Shown here: piece by piece, positions 34,594-47,600 of the stretch
Layout: the number at the start of each line of letters is the position of its first letter
How positions within the stretch are numbered: position 1 is the stretch's first letter
Source: Linnemannia elongata
Lineage: Eukaryota; Mortierellomycota; Mortierellomycetes; Mortierellales; Mortierellaceae
Assembly: GCA_036320915.1 (NCBI GenBank)
Contig: JAXBDG010000002.1
Location: 3,562,001 to 3,626,000, forward strand
Length of the DNA: 64,000 bases
Direction of reading: 5' to 3'
Position numbers and translations under genes: made by a program
The notes under the pieces: generated by a model
Told to the model about the DNA's origin: nothing
The model's input: only the letters and a program-made list of their open reading frames with translations
Databases searched by the model: none

Positions 34594-35969
34594 TAGAGCT
34601 GGTGTATGTGTGTCTTTATCCTGCTGTTTAACCGAGGGTTATCTATTGCACATAAAAAATGAAATCAACGCGCTGTGAGTTGGCGATTGAGTGACTTGGT
34701 GTGTAGCAAGCGTTGTAGTTGCTGCTGTTGTTTTTGTTATTATGTCATCGTTTGAGTGCTTGTCTTCTCCTGTTTGTTTGCGCGTTTGGTTTGTGTATCC
34801 AACATGTAAGGAGATAATGAAAAACTCTTCCCGTATCGGTCCAAAATGTGCGAGTTGATAAAGATGAAGATGGCCACGAGTCGAGGCTGCCAAGGTGAGA
34901 GCCCTCTGCCATTTATCTGAGCGAGTGTATTTTTTCATCGATTGCCGCCCTGCTTGTGTTTATATATATCCAGGCAGCGCATTTTTCGCTTCCCAGTGTG
35001 GTTGAAACCGAACCACTTCACCCTGTCCTGAGTTTCGCACAAATAGCGTCTAGTCCTTCCACCCACCCCTTCGGATAAAACCAACCAACCAAACAAGCAA
35101 CAGCAACAAAAAGGAGGGCCCGAGTTGCCAAAATAATGTGTTGGAAAGGCAAGCATTGTGGGTGGGTAAATGACATTATTTCGCGTGAGTGTGTGCCTGA
35201 AATGCCATACAGAAGTCAAAAAGTGTCGTGGGGGGAGGGGCTCCTGCCACAACTGGTGAGAGGTTTTGGCGTAAAAGAGGCAGTAGATATGGAAGTGGTT
35301 TGTTTTTGTGCTCCCCGTCTGGCCCGCCAGCCCACTATCCATTGATGTCTCTCTTCCTCTTACAGTCTCTCATACATACACTCTTCTTCTTTTCCTTTTC
35401 TCTGATACGAGAGCTTTTTGAGCAAAAGGCGGATTGTTAATATTGCAATATTCACCCAACAGCTGTACAAAAGGATCTTTTGTCGGGCGAAACACACATA
35501 CACTCAAAAAAAAAAAGAGAGAAAGGTGGTGAAAGAGAGCAGTGGTGAGCCGATTGGAGAGAGACGAGAGGGAGGGGGACGAATCAGAGGGAAGGAAGGA
35601 AAGAGGGGTAGGTGATGCAAGAAAACAGAACGGGTACGAGATTGAATCCTTGGCTGTATGGTGATGGCGGTAGTTGTAGTTATAGTTGTTGTTGCGAAGC
35701 CGAATGGTAGGTGAAGTGCCGGTGTGATGTTGAAAAAAGGGTGACTAACGGGTGTTGAACGGGCTATGTGCCTGAAGTGGAAGGGAGGGGGGCGAGAGGG
35801 TGGTTACTTACAAGTTGAAGGGGGTAAGGAGAGTGTGGCCAAGTGTTGGTTATTAGTGATGGAGAAAGGAGAGAGAGGGAGAGAGTAGGGAAGGTGAGTG
35901 AATGAACAAAGTCGGGTGAGGTGGGTGATGAATGAGAAGGGGAGAAGAGGCGTGAAAAAGAAGAGAAGG

Positions 35970-36015
35970 GGGAGGAAGAGGAGGAGGAGGAGGAGGAGGA
36001 GGAGGAGGAGGAGGA
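35970..36015 (+). repeat. (GGA)n microsatellite
   Basis: About 14 consecutive GGA/GAG triplets, nearly uninterrupted, within a longer purine-rich stretch. Confidence 0.9.
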
Positions 36016-36275
36016 GTTGGCCAGTCAAGGAGTCGGAGAGTAGGAGAGGGGAGAGTGTGTATGTCTGAGAATAATAACAAGAATGATAGGAATGAGATTG
36101 AAAGGGAGGGAGGGTGGACACTAAAAGACAAGAAGAAGAGAGAAGAAGAGAAAGAAGAAAGCTAAAGTAGGTGAATGGACAATGGCACAAGGAAACTAAA
36201 ACAAAAAGGGCAACGGAGAGAGGGCGGATGGTTGAGGAATAAGAAGAAAGAGGGAAGACAATTATATATTTATAT

Positions 36276-36301
36276 ATCTCTATATACATATATATAGAGA
36301 T
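36276..36301. repeat. AT-rich perfect inverted repeat (11-bp arms, 4-nt loop)
   Basis: The arm ATCTCTATATA (36276-36286) is the exact reverse complement of TATATAGAGAT (36291-36301), so the DNA can form a cruciform. It is embedded in TA repeats. Confidence 0.85.
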
Positions 36302-37646
36302 GGGCAATTGGGGTAAGTCCACTTGACCACTGTCTCATTGAGTACTCACTGCCATCAGACATCGGACGGACAATGCGCACAAGGGGAAAAGAGAAGGGGC
36401 ACCGTGACCATCTGGCCACTTGCTTCTTACCCTTGACTCTAGACCCTCTCTCACTGTTCAAAAAAAGGATACTCCCAACGTCGATAAAATCGTATTGTAC
36501 TCGATCTCTTTTTGTCTTTTCTTGTCATCCTTTTGGTCGCTCTCGTCGTACTTTGTCAACAATAACAAACAACAAACAACAATGACAATACCAACAACGA
36601 GAGACTTACAGAATCGTCTAGACTTATTACTCCTTTTCTTTGTTCTTTCTCTCTCATAAACAGTTGACGTTGTAGCTCAAATGACGACTTCTTTTTTATC
36701 GTTCTTTCGCTCTAAGCACTAGTCGAGAAAATAGGCAACGACTCTTGTTTAACCATTATTGTCTGCCATCATCCAAGTCTATGATTTAATTTTTGACCTA
36801 TGCAACTCAACAATGGCCATCCACATATGTACATACATGCCTGCACTAACATTAACGCAAAATACCAACCCATCCACTCCGTGTAATTACCCTCCTTCTT
36901 CCCAAGTAAAGCAACAACCCTGCCTCTACCCCTGCCGCTACCTTAATGTCCGCCGCTTTGTTCCAATGAAGGGGGTTTTGCCCTCTCTGTCCACCAGCCA
37001 CCCACACACATTTTTTTTTTTTGTTTGTCCTCAGGCGGAGGATTTATTTTTATCTTTTCAGCGTCTAGAGAAACAACCCAACAGAGTCGTTCATCCGAAT
37101 ACGACGGTGAGAAACAGGGGAGGGAGGGGGTCCATGAAAATTGAACGATCAAAAGTGAAAAAAAAAGGCAAGGCAAGGCAAGAAGTAACAAAAGCGGAAG
37201 AACTGAACCCTGCTCATTGTTGAGACAAAGGAGAAAAGCTAAGGAAAAGGAGGCCTGTGGGCACATGGATGGCTCACCGCCACTCCTTTCCTCTCCCCCT
37301 TCCTTTCAGTTCCTTCCTCCAATGCTTTTTTCTTTTTCTTTGGCTTATTGCCTTCGTTTTTGTCGTTTTAAGCTGAGCAAATAGACCATCCATCGTTGCG
37401 AGAAGGTACGGTGATCGTCCCTGGTCTTAGCACCTCTAGTACTGAAAAAAGAATAAGAAACACGCGTTCGACCGAAGTTTCATCAGTCAAACAATAATCA
37501 GGAACAGCAACATGCACCTTACACACCACGAATAGAAATAAAGTGTACCTCACCCCCCCTCCCCTTCCCCTGTTCCTGACCCTGACAGACCTTGACACAC
37601 ACCCTGGCCATTCCTCTCCCTTCCATTTCCCCCCCTTTCCTCTTCG

Positions 37647-37663
37647 CCCCCCCCCCCCCCCCC
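37647..37663 (+). repeat. Poly(C) tract, 17 nt
   Basis: Uninterrupted C17. Such runs are rare compared with the many A/T runs in this window. Confidence 0.9.
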
Positions 37664-37786
37664 TTGCTTATTTTTAAAACCCTTTGCTCAACAAAGCCAT
37701 AGGCATCGGCATAGCGGCCCATGGGATCAGGGTCGTTGGTCTGCACATCTTTTTTTTATTTCCGGATAATGGTACGTACAGTAGGT

Positions 37787-37810
37787 AAAAAAAAAAAAAA
37801 AAAAAAAAAA
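37787..37810 (+). repeat. Poly(A) tract, 24 nt
   Basis: Uninterrupted A24, 123 bp after the C17 run. Confidence 0.95.
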
Positions 37811-37919
37811 GGAACCAACCACGGTATGCTGAAGCATACAAAAGATTTTCCACGCTAGTCTGGTTTCTATTCCTGGTGCATGGTCCATGGTGATCGTTGA
37901 TGTTGGAGGGAGGTCCCAT

Positions 37920-37921
<2 letters not shown>

Positions 37922-37971
<50 letters not shown>
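37922..37971 (+). repeat. Poly(A) tract, 50 nt
   Basis: The longest homopolymer in the window. It may reflect a retroposed tail, polymerase slippage or an assembly artefact. Confidence 0.95.
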
Positions 37972-37973
<2 letters not shown>

Positions 37974-38491
37974 TTTGCTTTTTTTGTTGCCTCGAGACGA
38001 GGGAAAAAGAGAAAAAGGGAGAGGGGGTGTGGCACGGGAGACACGGAGAGAGATCATGAAAGAAAAATTCGAGGGTGACAGTGAGAATGAGAGAGAGAAA
38101 CGACAGCCTAAAAAATTCTAAAGGGACGCACACGTAGAGAAAGAAAGAAAAGGCAGTAAATGCGCGTTTCGGTATCAATCGAAACAAAGAAAAAAGCAAG
38201 GGACAACACGCACACGACCAAAAACGAAAGATACAGTTGACCCATTTAGGTCCCTTTCGCTCAACATTGTTTGATATCGTCATACATTTGACCATGTACC
38301 CATCCCATCTTCACCTCCGTAATGTACTTTCCCCGCCCATTCAAAACGTATTCAATTGCAATTGTTCGGATATTATTATTACGATTATGTGTATGTAAGT
38401 ACTCAGTAGATGACAAAAAAAAAAAGAGCTGTTAGATAAAAAGCACGGGGCAGACATGTGTACCCCAAATTCTTTAGGACAGACTCGTCCT

Positions 38492-40650
38492 TTATCCAGA
38501 GCCGTCGTAGACATTAGCTCCACGACGGGCCATAAGATCCTGCTGTCGACGCTTCTCAACAAATGCAGCCCACTCTGCTTCTTCTTGCTCCAGGGTCAAC
38601 CACTGGAACCCAAACGATCCAATTCGGACCAACCGTCCAAACACCCTTAACCTCGCAAACTCCCCCTTGGCCTTTGGTAACAACCGATCATGGATATGGG
38701 TCCCCACGAACAAGAGGAACAGAAATCCAAAACAAGCAACGGCCAGGATCCAATGCAAATTGGCGGAATACACAAATGCATCGCGGATGGTGTAGCCAGA
38801 CTCGAGGAGGTGATTGTAGATCCCTGTGAAGAGCAGTCCACCACCGACACCGGCCAGTGACCAAGCGGTGAGAATGATGCCGTGTAAGGCGCCAATGTTC
38901 GAGGGTCCAAACATGTCGCACAGGAAGGCAGGGATACAACCGAACCCGCCACCATAACAAGCCGTCAGGACCCAGATAACCAACAGGAACGCCCAATATA
39001 CCTGCTTTTCCAAGATGGTAGGTAGTGCCGCGAGGATGATAACCTGAGCCAACAACATCACAAAGAACGAGTTCTTACGGCCCAGACGGTCGGACATGGT
39101 CGAGAAGAAGAGTCGTCCACCCAGATTGAATCCACCGTTGATCGCCACGATCGTCGCCGATGTGGCCTCATCCTTGTTGAAGATGTCCTTTGTGATATTG
39201 GCGAGTCGAGACAGGAAGACGAGCCCGGCAATTGAGTTTCCGAAAAACATGATGTACATGATCCGGTACTCGCTCGAAAAGATGGCTGAGCTCAGAACCA
39301 TATTCACGCCGGGATCCCGGAAATCCTGCGCTGCCTTTTCGTCCAATTGCGCCTCCACATCTGGAGTCACTTCTGCTTTATCGCCATCAGCAGCAGCAGT
39401 GGAAGAATCGCCTCCCTCGACCTTGTTGCGGTACATGTCCATCCCATTGACCTGGAAGCCAGGTGGTGGGACACGGAACACCATCGCACAGACCAACATC
39501 GCAGCAAAGTAACAGCACCCCAACACCACAAACGTCATCGGCAATCCAACCTCGGCAATCAACGGCTGAGGAACCTTGGCCAAGATAATCGATCCGGCAC
39601 CAAACCCACAGACCGCGAAACCCGCGGCTAGGCCACGACGATCAGGAAACCATTTCTGCAACGCCGAGACGGGCGAGATGTAACAGAGACCGAGCCCTGC
39701 GCCACCGAGGACACCGTATCCGAAGTAGAGGAGGGCCATGATCTTGGCGTAGATGCCGATGGCTGCAATCATGTTGCCGAGGAAGAAGACGGTCGCTCCA
39801 AGGATCGCGGCCAGACGAGGGCCGTTTCGTTCTAGCCATGGCCCATTCACTGCCGCTGAAATACCAAAGCATCCTGTTTGAAAGGAAAAGAGGGGAAAGA
39901 AAAGTGAACAGGTTAGATCGCGCGGTCGAGATCGAGGTTAAAATAGAAGGGCTGGGCCCTTTTTGCGTTCCTTCGATGCACCACCCCAAAGTACGCTCTC
40001 AATTGGCAAATCAGACGTCCAAAACAAACACAGTGTTCATGGCTGAGCCGCTGAGGTAATAAAAACAAAAGTAAAAGAACTCACCGACGGCGATGTAGAA
40101 GGTGATGGGTGCGTTATGGACTAGCGGTGCAGATTTGTTTGTGGCGGCGTTGAAGCTTTGGCCATAGATGTATCCGTCAATTGGATCATTGAACACCGAC
40201 CCTATGGTATTCAACGGAGGAAGGAGTGAATGCGTATGTCAGCGCATTTGAATGTACTTTTTTCACTTGCCGTGCGAGGGGAAGGCTGTTTCAAAGAAAT
40301 TAAAGTAACAAAGGTCTGTGCGAATAAGAATGACCTACAGGCATAGAGGGATCCACAAATGGCTTGGAAGCTAAAATGGAAGGAGATAAAAGAGAGGAAT
40401 GCATGAGACGACAATTCTCTGAGATTAGGATGCATCGAATACAGCCTCCCATGCAGAGTAAAGAAACGTACATGAAGGCAGTAGGGAACATGGCCCAGCG
40501 ATTAAAAGGGATCCCACATAGAATGGTCTTCTCGCTCTCGACGGTACGCGAGGACCTGTGGTAGGTCGTGTCACTGTAGTGCTTGTGGATCGCTCGGACA
40601 AGAGCACTATTGGACGTCGACTCTGGGTTCGTAGACGCCTGTGTCGCCAT
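38492..40650 (-). CDS. MFS transporter, oxalate/formate-antiporter or monocarboxylate-type
   Basis: Four exons, 40443-40650, 40339-40362 (24-nt microexon), 40085-40201 and 38492-39873, encode 576 residues. The spliced first helix reads LLCMGGSICGSLYAWSVF. This joins three exons and matches the family signature GSxYAWSVF. The next exons give NAPITFYIAVGCFGISAAV. The core has 12 predicted helices, with a charged central loop of about 50 residues (MDMYRNKVEGGDSS and AQLDEKAAQDF) and the loop motif SDRLGRKNSFF between helices 8 and 9. A hydrophilic C-terminal tail follows. Fungal relatives are annotated as oxalate:formate antiporter-like or monocarboxylate permeases in the plasma membrane. Substrate cannot be assigned from sequence. 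Confidence 0.88.
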
Positions 40651-42486
40651 CTTGTTGTTCTACTGTTTGAGAAGTATGAGTTGCCGTGTTTGTGAGTAAG
40701 TAAGGTAACGAAAAGAGGCGGGAAGGTGATGTTGAGGGTAGTAAAATGGACGATGAATGAAGAGATGCAGGCTCTTGGTACCTACTGGATAATTGCCTCG
40801 AAGTTGGGGATGAAGGAGGAGACCTCAAGCTAAATATGAAAGAGATAAAATGAGATGAGAAGACGACGATGAGGATGAGGAGGAGTAGAGAAAGAGATGA
40901 TATGAATGGTAAATACGACAAGAAAAAAAAGAGAGATGGAAGAAGTGTCGGCGGATGGTGTAGAGGAGGACGAGGGGGACGAGGGGAAGATGATGCTCAT
41001 TTTATGAAAGAAAAAAAGTACAACGCGTCCAGGACACCGAACGGGGGGATGAGGAGAAGAGGAACTCGGGGCATCCTTAACTGGCTTATAGTCGTCCCTC
41101 TTCCTCTATCCCTCCTTTCCTAGTCGGTCGCCAGGATAAAGAGAGAGAGGGGTGGGGTGGACATGACCCCCTTTCTCACTTTTTTTCTTCGTCGTCGTAG
41201 TCCTTGCCATCGTCTTGGATACCACGTCGTTCAGTCGTTCGTTCAGAGGTTTGTGGTAAACAACAAGGTTACTAGATCTCCCTGCATACCTATGTTCATC
41301 CTACCATCCCTCCTCTCTGTTTTCTTTCTTTTCTTTTGCAATGTCCCCTTTTCCGCCTCCCTCTCCTTCCTCGCTCTCAAAAAAAAATCCATCCCTCGAC
41401 CCCTCTTCCATCCTCCGTTTTTGTGCTCACGAACAAAAAAATCATGGTTTTTAGTCATCTTTCGCATAACTTTCATCCCCTCCCCTCCTCTTCTCGTTTT
41501 CTAAGCATTAAGGAAAAAACACGGGTGTCTTTAGAAGGGTTTGACCAAACACTAGGAACGAATGAGTGCTCAGACTGCTCGATCCCTGGTAACGAAAGGC
41601 GGGGAAGGGAGAGTGACAAACTTTGACTTTATCATATTTATATTTTTGGCTCGGTTCCAACGAATGGGCTGGTTAAACGACTGGCAGCGAAACGTTGTTA
41701 TCCGCCTACACAACTCTCCTTCCTTATCCACCAAAAAAAATACGCTATCGAAACGAGGCCCTTCTACTCTTACACACGTCCTTTTTCTCTCTCCTTCTCA
41801 TCCTTCTCTTCTTCATTAACCTCTCTCCTTGAAAAAATTGACCTTCGGCACAGAAGAATGTGTCAAAGGAGGCCCAAAAGGCGACGCGAGGGGTGAGCTG
41901 AACTGATACAGGTAAGCATTGGTAAACGTGCACAAAGGACGAAAGGACGAAAACGACAACTTCTAAAAATGAACGCCCAGACTCATCTGCCCTCTTGGGC
42001 TGACTTTTTTGCATAATCATCGTTACATTGTTTTCTCACATTCCTTGCTTTGCAAGTACGGAAAAAACGAGGGACAAAGCAAGAGAGACTATGCACGCCG
42101 CGGGATAGCCCATGATTATCTCCTGTGCTGCATAAGCACTATCGTTGGGGGTATTTTTTTCTCCTCACTTTGCGCTCTTTGCAGACCATTAAAAAAAAAC
42201 CGCCGAAAGCCAAACAAAAAGATGGACGGTTGGTTTTGATGATATGTTACAATGCTTTAAAACGAAATAAATGAAAAAAACTAAGAGCAGTGCGCCCAGA
42301 ATCCTGTTGTTTAAAATGTCTATGGTCCTGTCCTTGAGTTGCTTGCCTGTTTACTTGTCCTCCTTCCTAGGAAACATTGAACGTCATGCCCAAGAGGGAA
42401 TTAACGGTCAGCGCACAGCCCTTGCATGATTTTCCAGGACCCCAGCGAGTGAGTGCGTTCAATGCAGTAAACTGTATGAATTCTCC
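40651..42486. other. Intergenic region, no gene recognised
   Basis: GA-rich on plus from 40690 to 41010, which is a CT-rich leader for the minus-strand MFS gene. A mixed T-rich sequence follows, and the PHB2 3' UTR lies near 42240-42486. Small open frames show no conserved features. Confidence 0.5.
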
Positions 42487-44188
42487 TTACCTCTGCTCGC
42501 TGACGTTCAAAAGCAAAGTGTCGGCATCCAACATGACACGGTTGGAAGAGTGAGAGATGACGGTAGCAATCTCACGAGCAACCTCAATCTTCCTGAGCTC
42601 AATGAATCCAGGCTTATTCTTGATGGCTATTTTAGGATACGTAAAAACAATGTGAATAATATTAGAACCAACAATGCAGAGGAGCTAATGATAGCAGATC
42701 AAAATGAAAAAATGCGCAAAAGCAATATCGAAGTATGTACCTTCACCAATGAGCTCGGCGGAACGGGCCTCTCCCTCAGCCTTGACAATGATCGACTGCT
42801 TCTCCTGAATGGCGCGGTCGACAACGAAAGCGGCACGCTGAGCCTCCTGCTGGGCAATCTGCTTAGCCTCGACAGCCTGGGTGAACTCGGGCGAGAAGGC
42901 CATGTGGACAATCGAGACATCGTCAAGAACAATGTTGAAGCGAGCGGCACGCTTGATCAAGTTCTCGCGAACCAAGCGGGAGACACGGTCACGCTGGGTA
43001 ATAAGCTGGCTGGCGTTGAACTGAGCGACAACCGACTTGGCAACCTCGTTAATAATCGAGGGCAAGACGCGCTCGTCATAATCCTGACCCAAAGTGCGGT
43101 AGATCTCGGCCAAGTCGTTGACGCGAGGGCGGGACAGCACACGGACGGTGATGTTAACCATCTGCAAATCTAAAATAGTTGCGTTGCGGCGAAAAACGGG
43201 ATATGTCGGGTTTGAAAATGGTCAGTTGCTGCAACACTACAAACCAGGGCAATTCGTGAAAGCCATAGCTGATAATGGCGTCTTCCTTCTCAGAAATGAA
43301 CCCAACTCTACTGCTCTTGGTTCTTTAAGAGCATTCCGTACAAATCCGTCCTGTCGTTGTTCCTGACGTTCGCTCTTTGATCCCCACTGCGGATGAAATC
43401 CGCTGACATTTCAAGAGAATCTCCCTGAGACTCTTTCGCTTCCACTTGTTCCCGAATGTCATGCCTACTGTCCTCTGCTGCTTCTCTGCTCAACGGCAAA
43501 GAAAGGACCATCCTGATTTATCCAATCGGTGTACAGACTACATTCAAATAGATGCTAGTCGTAAATTACCCTTGGTTCCGGTCAAGGAGGCGACGTTTCT
43601 GGGCTTGGCGCGGACATCGTAGATGATGGGGGTCTCGAACCAGGGGACCACAAAGTGAGTTCCTTCGTTGTAAACCTCCTTCTGAACACCGAACACGCGC
43701 GAGTACTTGACTGCACGGTGACCTCCATCAACTAATACAATGGAACAACGAGAAAAAGAGATGAGAGTTAGTTTCATAAAGCCTTGTGTGCTCGTCTTTG
43801 TTGTCTCCTGTCGCAATGTTGGTGCTGCGCTGCCATTCTGTCTTCCTGGCCCACAACAATGGCAGTTTTTACTGTGCGTAAGTCATGTCAAGATGCAATT
43901 GAGAAAGCCGATCTACTACTTGTCGATAAAAAAAACTTTCTCTCCATGTAAAGCTTCACCCTTTCCCCGAATACAACATAAAAGGGTGTGCAAGACGTGA
44001 TCTCAGGTGTTGGTGAATGAAGAAGAAAGAGTTAAGTTTTGCTGAATTGTGTGTTTACCGTTGAAGAGAGAAGCGTTGAGACCAAATCCGACTCCACCGA
44101 GGGCCAAAAGGGCGCCAACACCGCCAGCGATACCCTTTCCACTGCCCTTGGGAAAGATTCCTCCGAGTCTGTTGAATGCCTGAGCCAT
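42487..44188 (-). CDS. PHB2: Prohibitin-2, inner mitochondrial membrane ring subunit
   Basis: Four exons, 44059-44188, 43570-43731, 42741-43169 and 42487-42626, encode 286 residues. An N-terminal hydrophobic anchor ([19 protein letters not shown]) precedes the PHB/SPFH domain: [50 protein letters not shown] and [18 protein letters not shown] coiled-coil follows ([24 protein letters not shown]). The GTKDLQMVN signature and the N-terminal extension favour PHB2 over PHB1. With PHB1 it forms ring assemblies that chaperone respiratory subunits and regulate m-AAA protease. The stop is taken as the TAA directly after NVSEQR. An alternative splice there (GTAAGG) would add only a few residues. Confidence 0.95.
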
Positions 44189-44662
44189 TGTTAATTTCTG
44201 TCGTTGGGTGAAAGTGTGGTCGGGTTGCGTGTGTGAGATGTGAAAAAGAAACGAAAAGAAGGATGTGTTAGAAGCAGTGAGTGATCTCGCTTTCTGATCA
44301 GCTTTGCAACAACCGGGAATGAAGCACAGAGACAGTCACGCCTTTTAATGCTTTTTTTCCTTTTGCAGACATTCAGGTCCGATCAATCATGTTTGATCGG
44401 ATCAGGCAGTTGGTGGCAACATCTGTAAGCGCAAGAACTTAGTAGCCAACAAGATCGAGGGAACAAGGGCGTGATTTTATTCATTTGTCATGGGAAAAAG
44501 TTATTAGAAATGGTATCATGGGCATGGAAATAGAGAAGGACAAAAGGCAAACAAGAAAAAGACGTATTATACATGAGAGTTGAACGAAAAAGAAGGAGAG
44601 ACGAGAGGGAAAGAAAGATGGAGGAAGAACGGAAGAAGCAGTATGAGAATGGAATGAGTTGT
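44189..44662. other. PHB2 promoter / FKS 3' region
   Basis: 474 bp between two tandem minus-strand genes. It is purine-rich at 44580-44640 on plus. No other feature is seen. Confidence 0.6.
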
Positions 44663-47600
44663 TTAGATAGGGATAAGCTTCTCCAGGTGATCAGGAAGAT
44701 AGTTCTTAAACACCAAGGGTCCAACAATTAACATCACAAAGACAACAAACAGCAGCACAAACAGAGCACCGTATGTCCAGGCAACCCTCCTCCTCTGGGA
44801 CCGCAGCTTAGCCGAAAAGATGGGTGGGCGGATCTGTTTGCTGGGGCGCAACCAGAACAACATGGTCGAGTGCCACCGGTCGATCCAGGGGACCAGACAA
44901 ATCGGGAACAGGATGAACAGGATCGTGTGACCCATGATAAAGTCGCAGGCAAACATCGACATTTCGATAATCTTGCAAACGTACTCGCGGAGAGGCTGCG
45001 AGATCGCGTGGAACCCAAGACCACGGCCGTGCCATTTGCCCGTCCACCAGGCGCGGTTGGTTTCGTCGTGCTTGAACTCGCGTGTCAAAAAGACGGTGAT
45101 CAAGACCTTGAAGACAAAGCGTTGAACAGAGATAGCGGCAATGATGCCGAGGACAGCGTGGGACATGTTCCAGGCCTCAAGGGCCCAGAGAGCCTCAAAG
45201 TGAGCAATCAGCGAGATCACAGAGATGGCGTGGGCAGTGGCAGCAATGATGGATCCAAACTTGACGCAGCACATGTTCATGAAGGGGCCAAACAAAATCG
45301 AGATTGCAAATAGGGCAATCAGGACTCCGGCGTTGACAACGATGGGTCCGAGAGCAAAGACGCCGATGCGGAGTAGACCACTCGTAAAGACAGCTGCGCC
45401 CATGTCGTTGACGTCGCTAGGGAAGGACCGGACAAACATGTAACAGATCACGCACAGGACCATCTGTAGGAGAGGGAAAACGATCTCTGAAACAAAGATG
45501 ACCCCAAAGTTGGCCTTGGGGATGTCTCCGCCGAGCTTCTCAGAGGGATGACCCAGACGCTTGCGTTTGTAGCCAGTGATTCGAGTGCGAAGAGTGCGGC
45601 AGTATGAGATCCAGGAGGAGACATGGGTCCTCGAGTTACCGCGAGACAGCCAGCGCAAGAACTCTTGATAGTCGAGTAGAAAGTCAATGAAGGAAAACTG
45701 GTGTGGGTTGAAGAGGAAAGGCGAGATGACTAAAGCCAACACTGACACCCAGAAGTAGATCAAGTGTGGAACCCACATCGTCAGCGAGGCAAAGATCAGC
45801 ATGATGAGGGTCCGCATGCCGAGATAGAGGGATGGACCGGCGAAACGAGAGTAGAGTAGCGCAAAAGGAGTACGGGTTGTGGCGAATCCACGGCCAGTGG
45901 CTATGTAGCGAGCACCTCCAAAGGACAGGTTGGTCAAGATCGAGTTGGTGTATATCTGGGTGACAAAGACCTCGAACAGCGGGGAGAGCGACATGAAGTG
46001 CTTTCCTAAACGGATCGTGCTCCTAGCGAATCCACGCTCCATGAACTCTTGGAGGAACAGAGGCAAGAAGGCGATGAAAAAGACGATGAAAATCGACAGG
46101 ACACAGCGCTTAATCCAGTCATAGACGGGGACCAGGTTTACGCAGCCATCCTCCGCTATATCCGAGCAGACCTCTACCGACGACGCCATGGAACCGATAA
46201 AGAGCATCGAGAACAGGAACATCTGCACCGAAAGCATGATGAAGATGTTGTTGATGTGGAAGCCGGGGTGGGCATAGTAGAAGGTCAAGAATCTGTCCAG
46301 GGGCAGCTGAGTTCCGAGGTAGTAGTACTCGCGCGACAACATCTGCTCTCCCATACCCGTACCGATCTTGGTGTTGAAGTTGAGAATCGAGCCAAAACCG
46401 AGATCACGACCCTTGCCGCACTGGAAGTACTCGGAGTGCTTGATGCGCCCGCCACGGTTGAAGGCCGTCATACCGGCGTAGATATCCTCGTTCAAATGGA
46501 GACCCTTCTGCGCTTTACTCACACCTATATTTTCACAATTATAAAAGGAGGGAGACAGTCAGTAGTTAGTCGCTGAAAGTTTTTTTTTAAAAAAGAGAAA
46601 AAAAGAGTATTGAACAGTAGTAGCGTAGCTGAGTTGCTTACCTCCGCGAGTGGTCATGTAGATAAAGTTGAGGAAGTCAGGGTGGCCATAGTGGAGTTTG
46701 CCTCCGATCTTGGCCATCATACGCTGGGTCAGGGTACCAAAGGTCTGTTCCTTTCCAGCGGCGACATCTCCAAGAACACCAATGTTTTCCGAGAAAATGT
46801 ACTCGCGAGCACCAACAATGGCCACAGGCTCGGGAACATCCTTCGAAACGATCTGGGGTGAATAGGGTGAGACAGCAGGGGTGTGGAACTGCTCAAACTC
46901 GCCGAGAACGTTACGGATCTTGAGAGCCTCCTCCAAGTAGTTGTCCTGGTTGGCGTCGATCAGCTGGATATACTCGCCGCGGGTAAAAATAATCGAGTGG
47001 TTCTGGTTATCCGACTTTCCGTCTCCCAAGATGGGATTACCAGGCAAACGAATCCTGAACCGGGGCTTGCGCTTGCCATCGGGCATCAGCTCGCAATTTC
47101 CATCGATCAAAACAGAATAGACCACTGGCTCATCGCCTTCGACCTCGGCAGGGCGCTCATCCAAGTAGGCGATCTGAAGGTTGGGGTACGCACGCAACAA
47201 GAACTCTGCGTTCTCAGCCTCTTCCTTGTTGAAGATGGTGTAGCGCTGCATCGAAATCACAAACTTGAACTTTTGGTTGGACAAACGCTCGAGTTCACGT
47301 TCAAGACGGTCACCATTGCCACCAAATTGCTGCACCACCTCGGGGTTCTCGACGCGGTAAAGCAACTTGATAGCTTTAGAGTAGTTCATGAAGCCAGAAA
47401 CGGTACGGTACAAGGTCTGAGCACGGAGTGAGGCCCAGATTCGGGTGCGGAGAGTGTACTCGGGTGCTGCCGACTTGAATCCGATGCAGTAAAATGGTAG
47501 ATCGTCGTTCTTAGACTTGCCCATCTCTTTCATGCTGAGTTTCTCTGCCTCGCCAGCCAGACCAAGACCGCTCGTCGCGCTGCTTCCAAACATGGTTGAC

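Larger units (their letters stand above)
34594..38491. other. Long low-complexity intergenic region
   Basis: No confident gene in 3.9 kb. From 35500 to 36260 the + strand is purine-rich (GGA, GAGA). An AT inverted repeat, C17, A24 and A50 runs are annotated separately. Minus-strand 37660-37740 and 37370-37440 contain short exon-like frames (see findings), but a gene could not be assembled. Promoter sequence for the minus-strand gene ending at 34593 must lie near 34600-35500. Confidence 0.5.

Noticed and set aside
35804..36322. 172-codon minus frame
   Set aside because: Made of (CCT)n and CT-rich DNA giving Ser/Leu/Pro runs. No motif or splice-supported neighbours.
42361..42440. Possible extra 3' exon of prohibitin-2 (TVNSLLGMTFNVS frame)
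   Set aside because: The only AG acceptor in reach gives the wrong phase. An in-frame TAA directly after NVSEQR provides a simpler end.
42550..43173. 207-codon + strand frame
   Set aside because: Antisense shadow of prohibitin-2 exons 3-4, low-complexity Leu/Asn/Asp composition.
46049..47431. Several + strand frames of 150-180 codons
   Set aside because: Antisense to the glucan synthase coding exons, which are fully supported on the minus strand.
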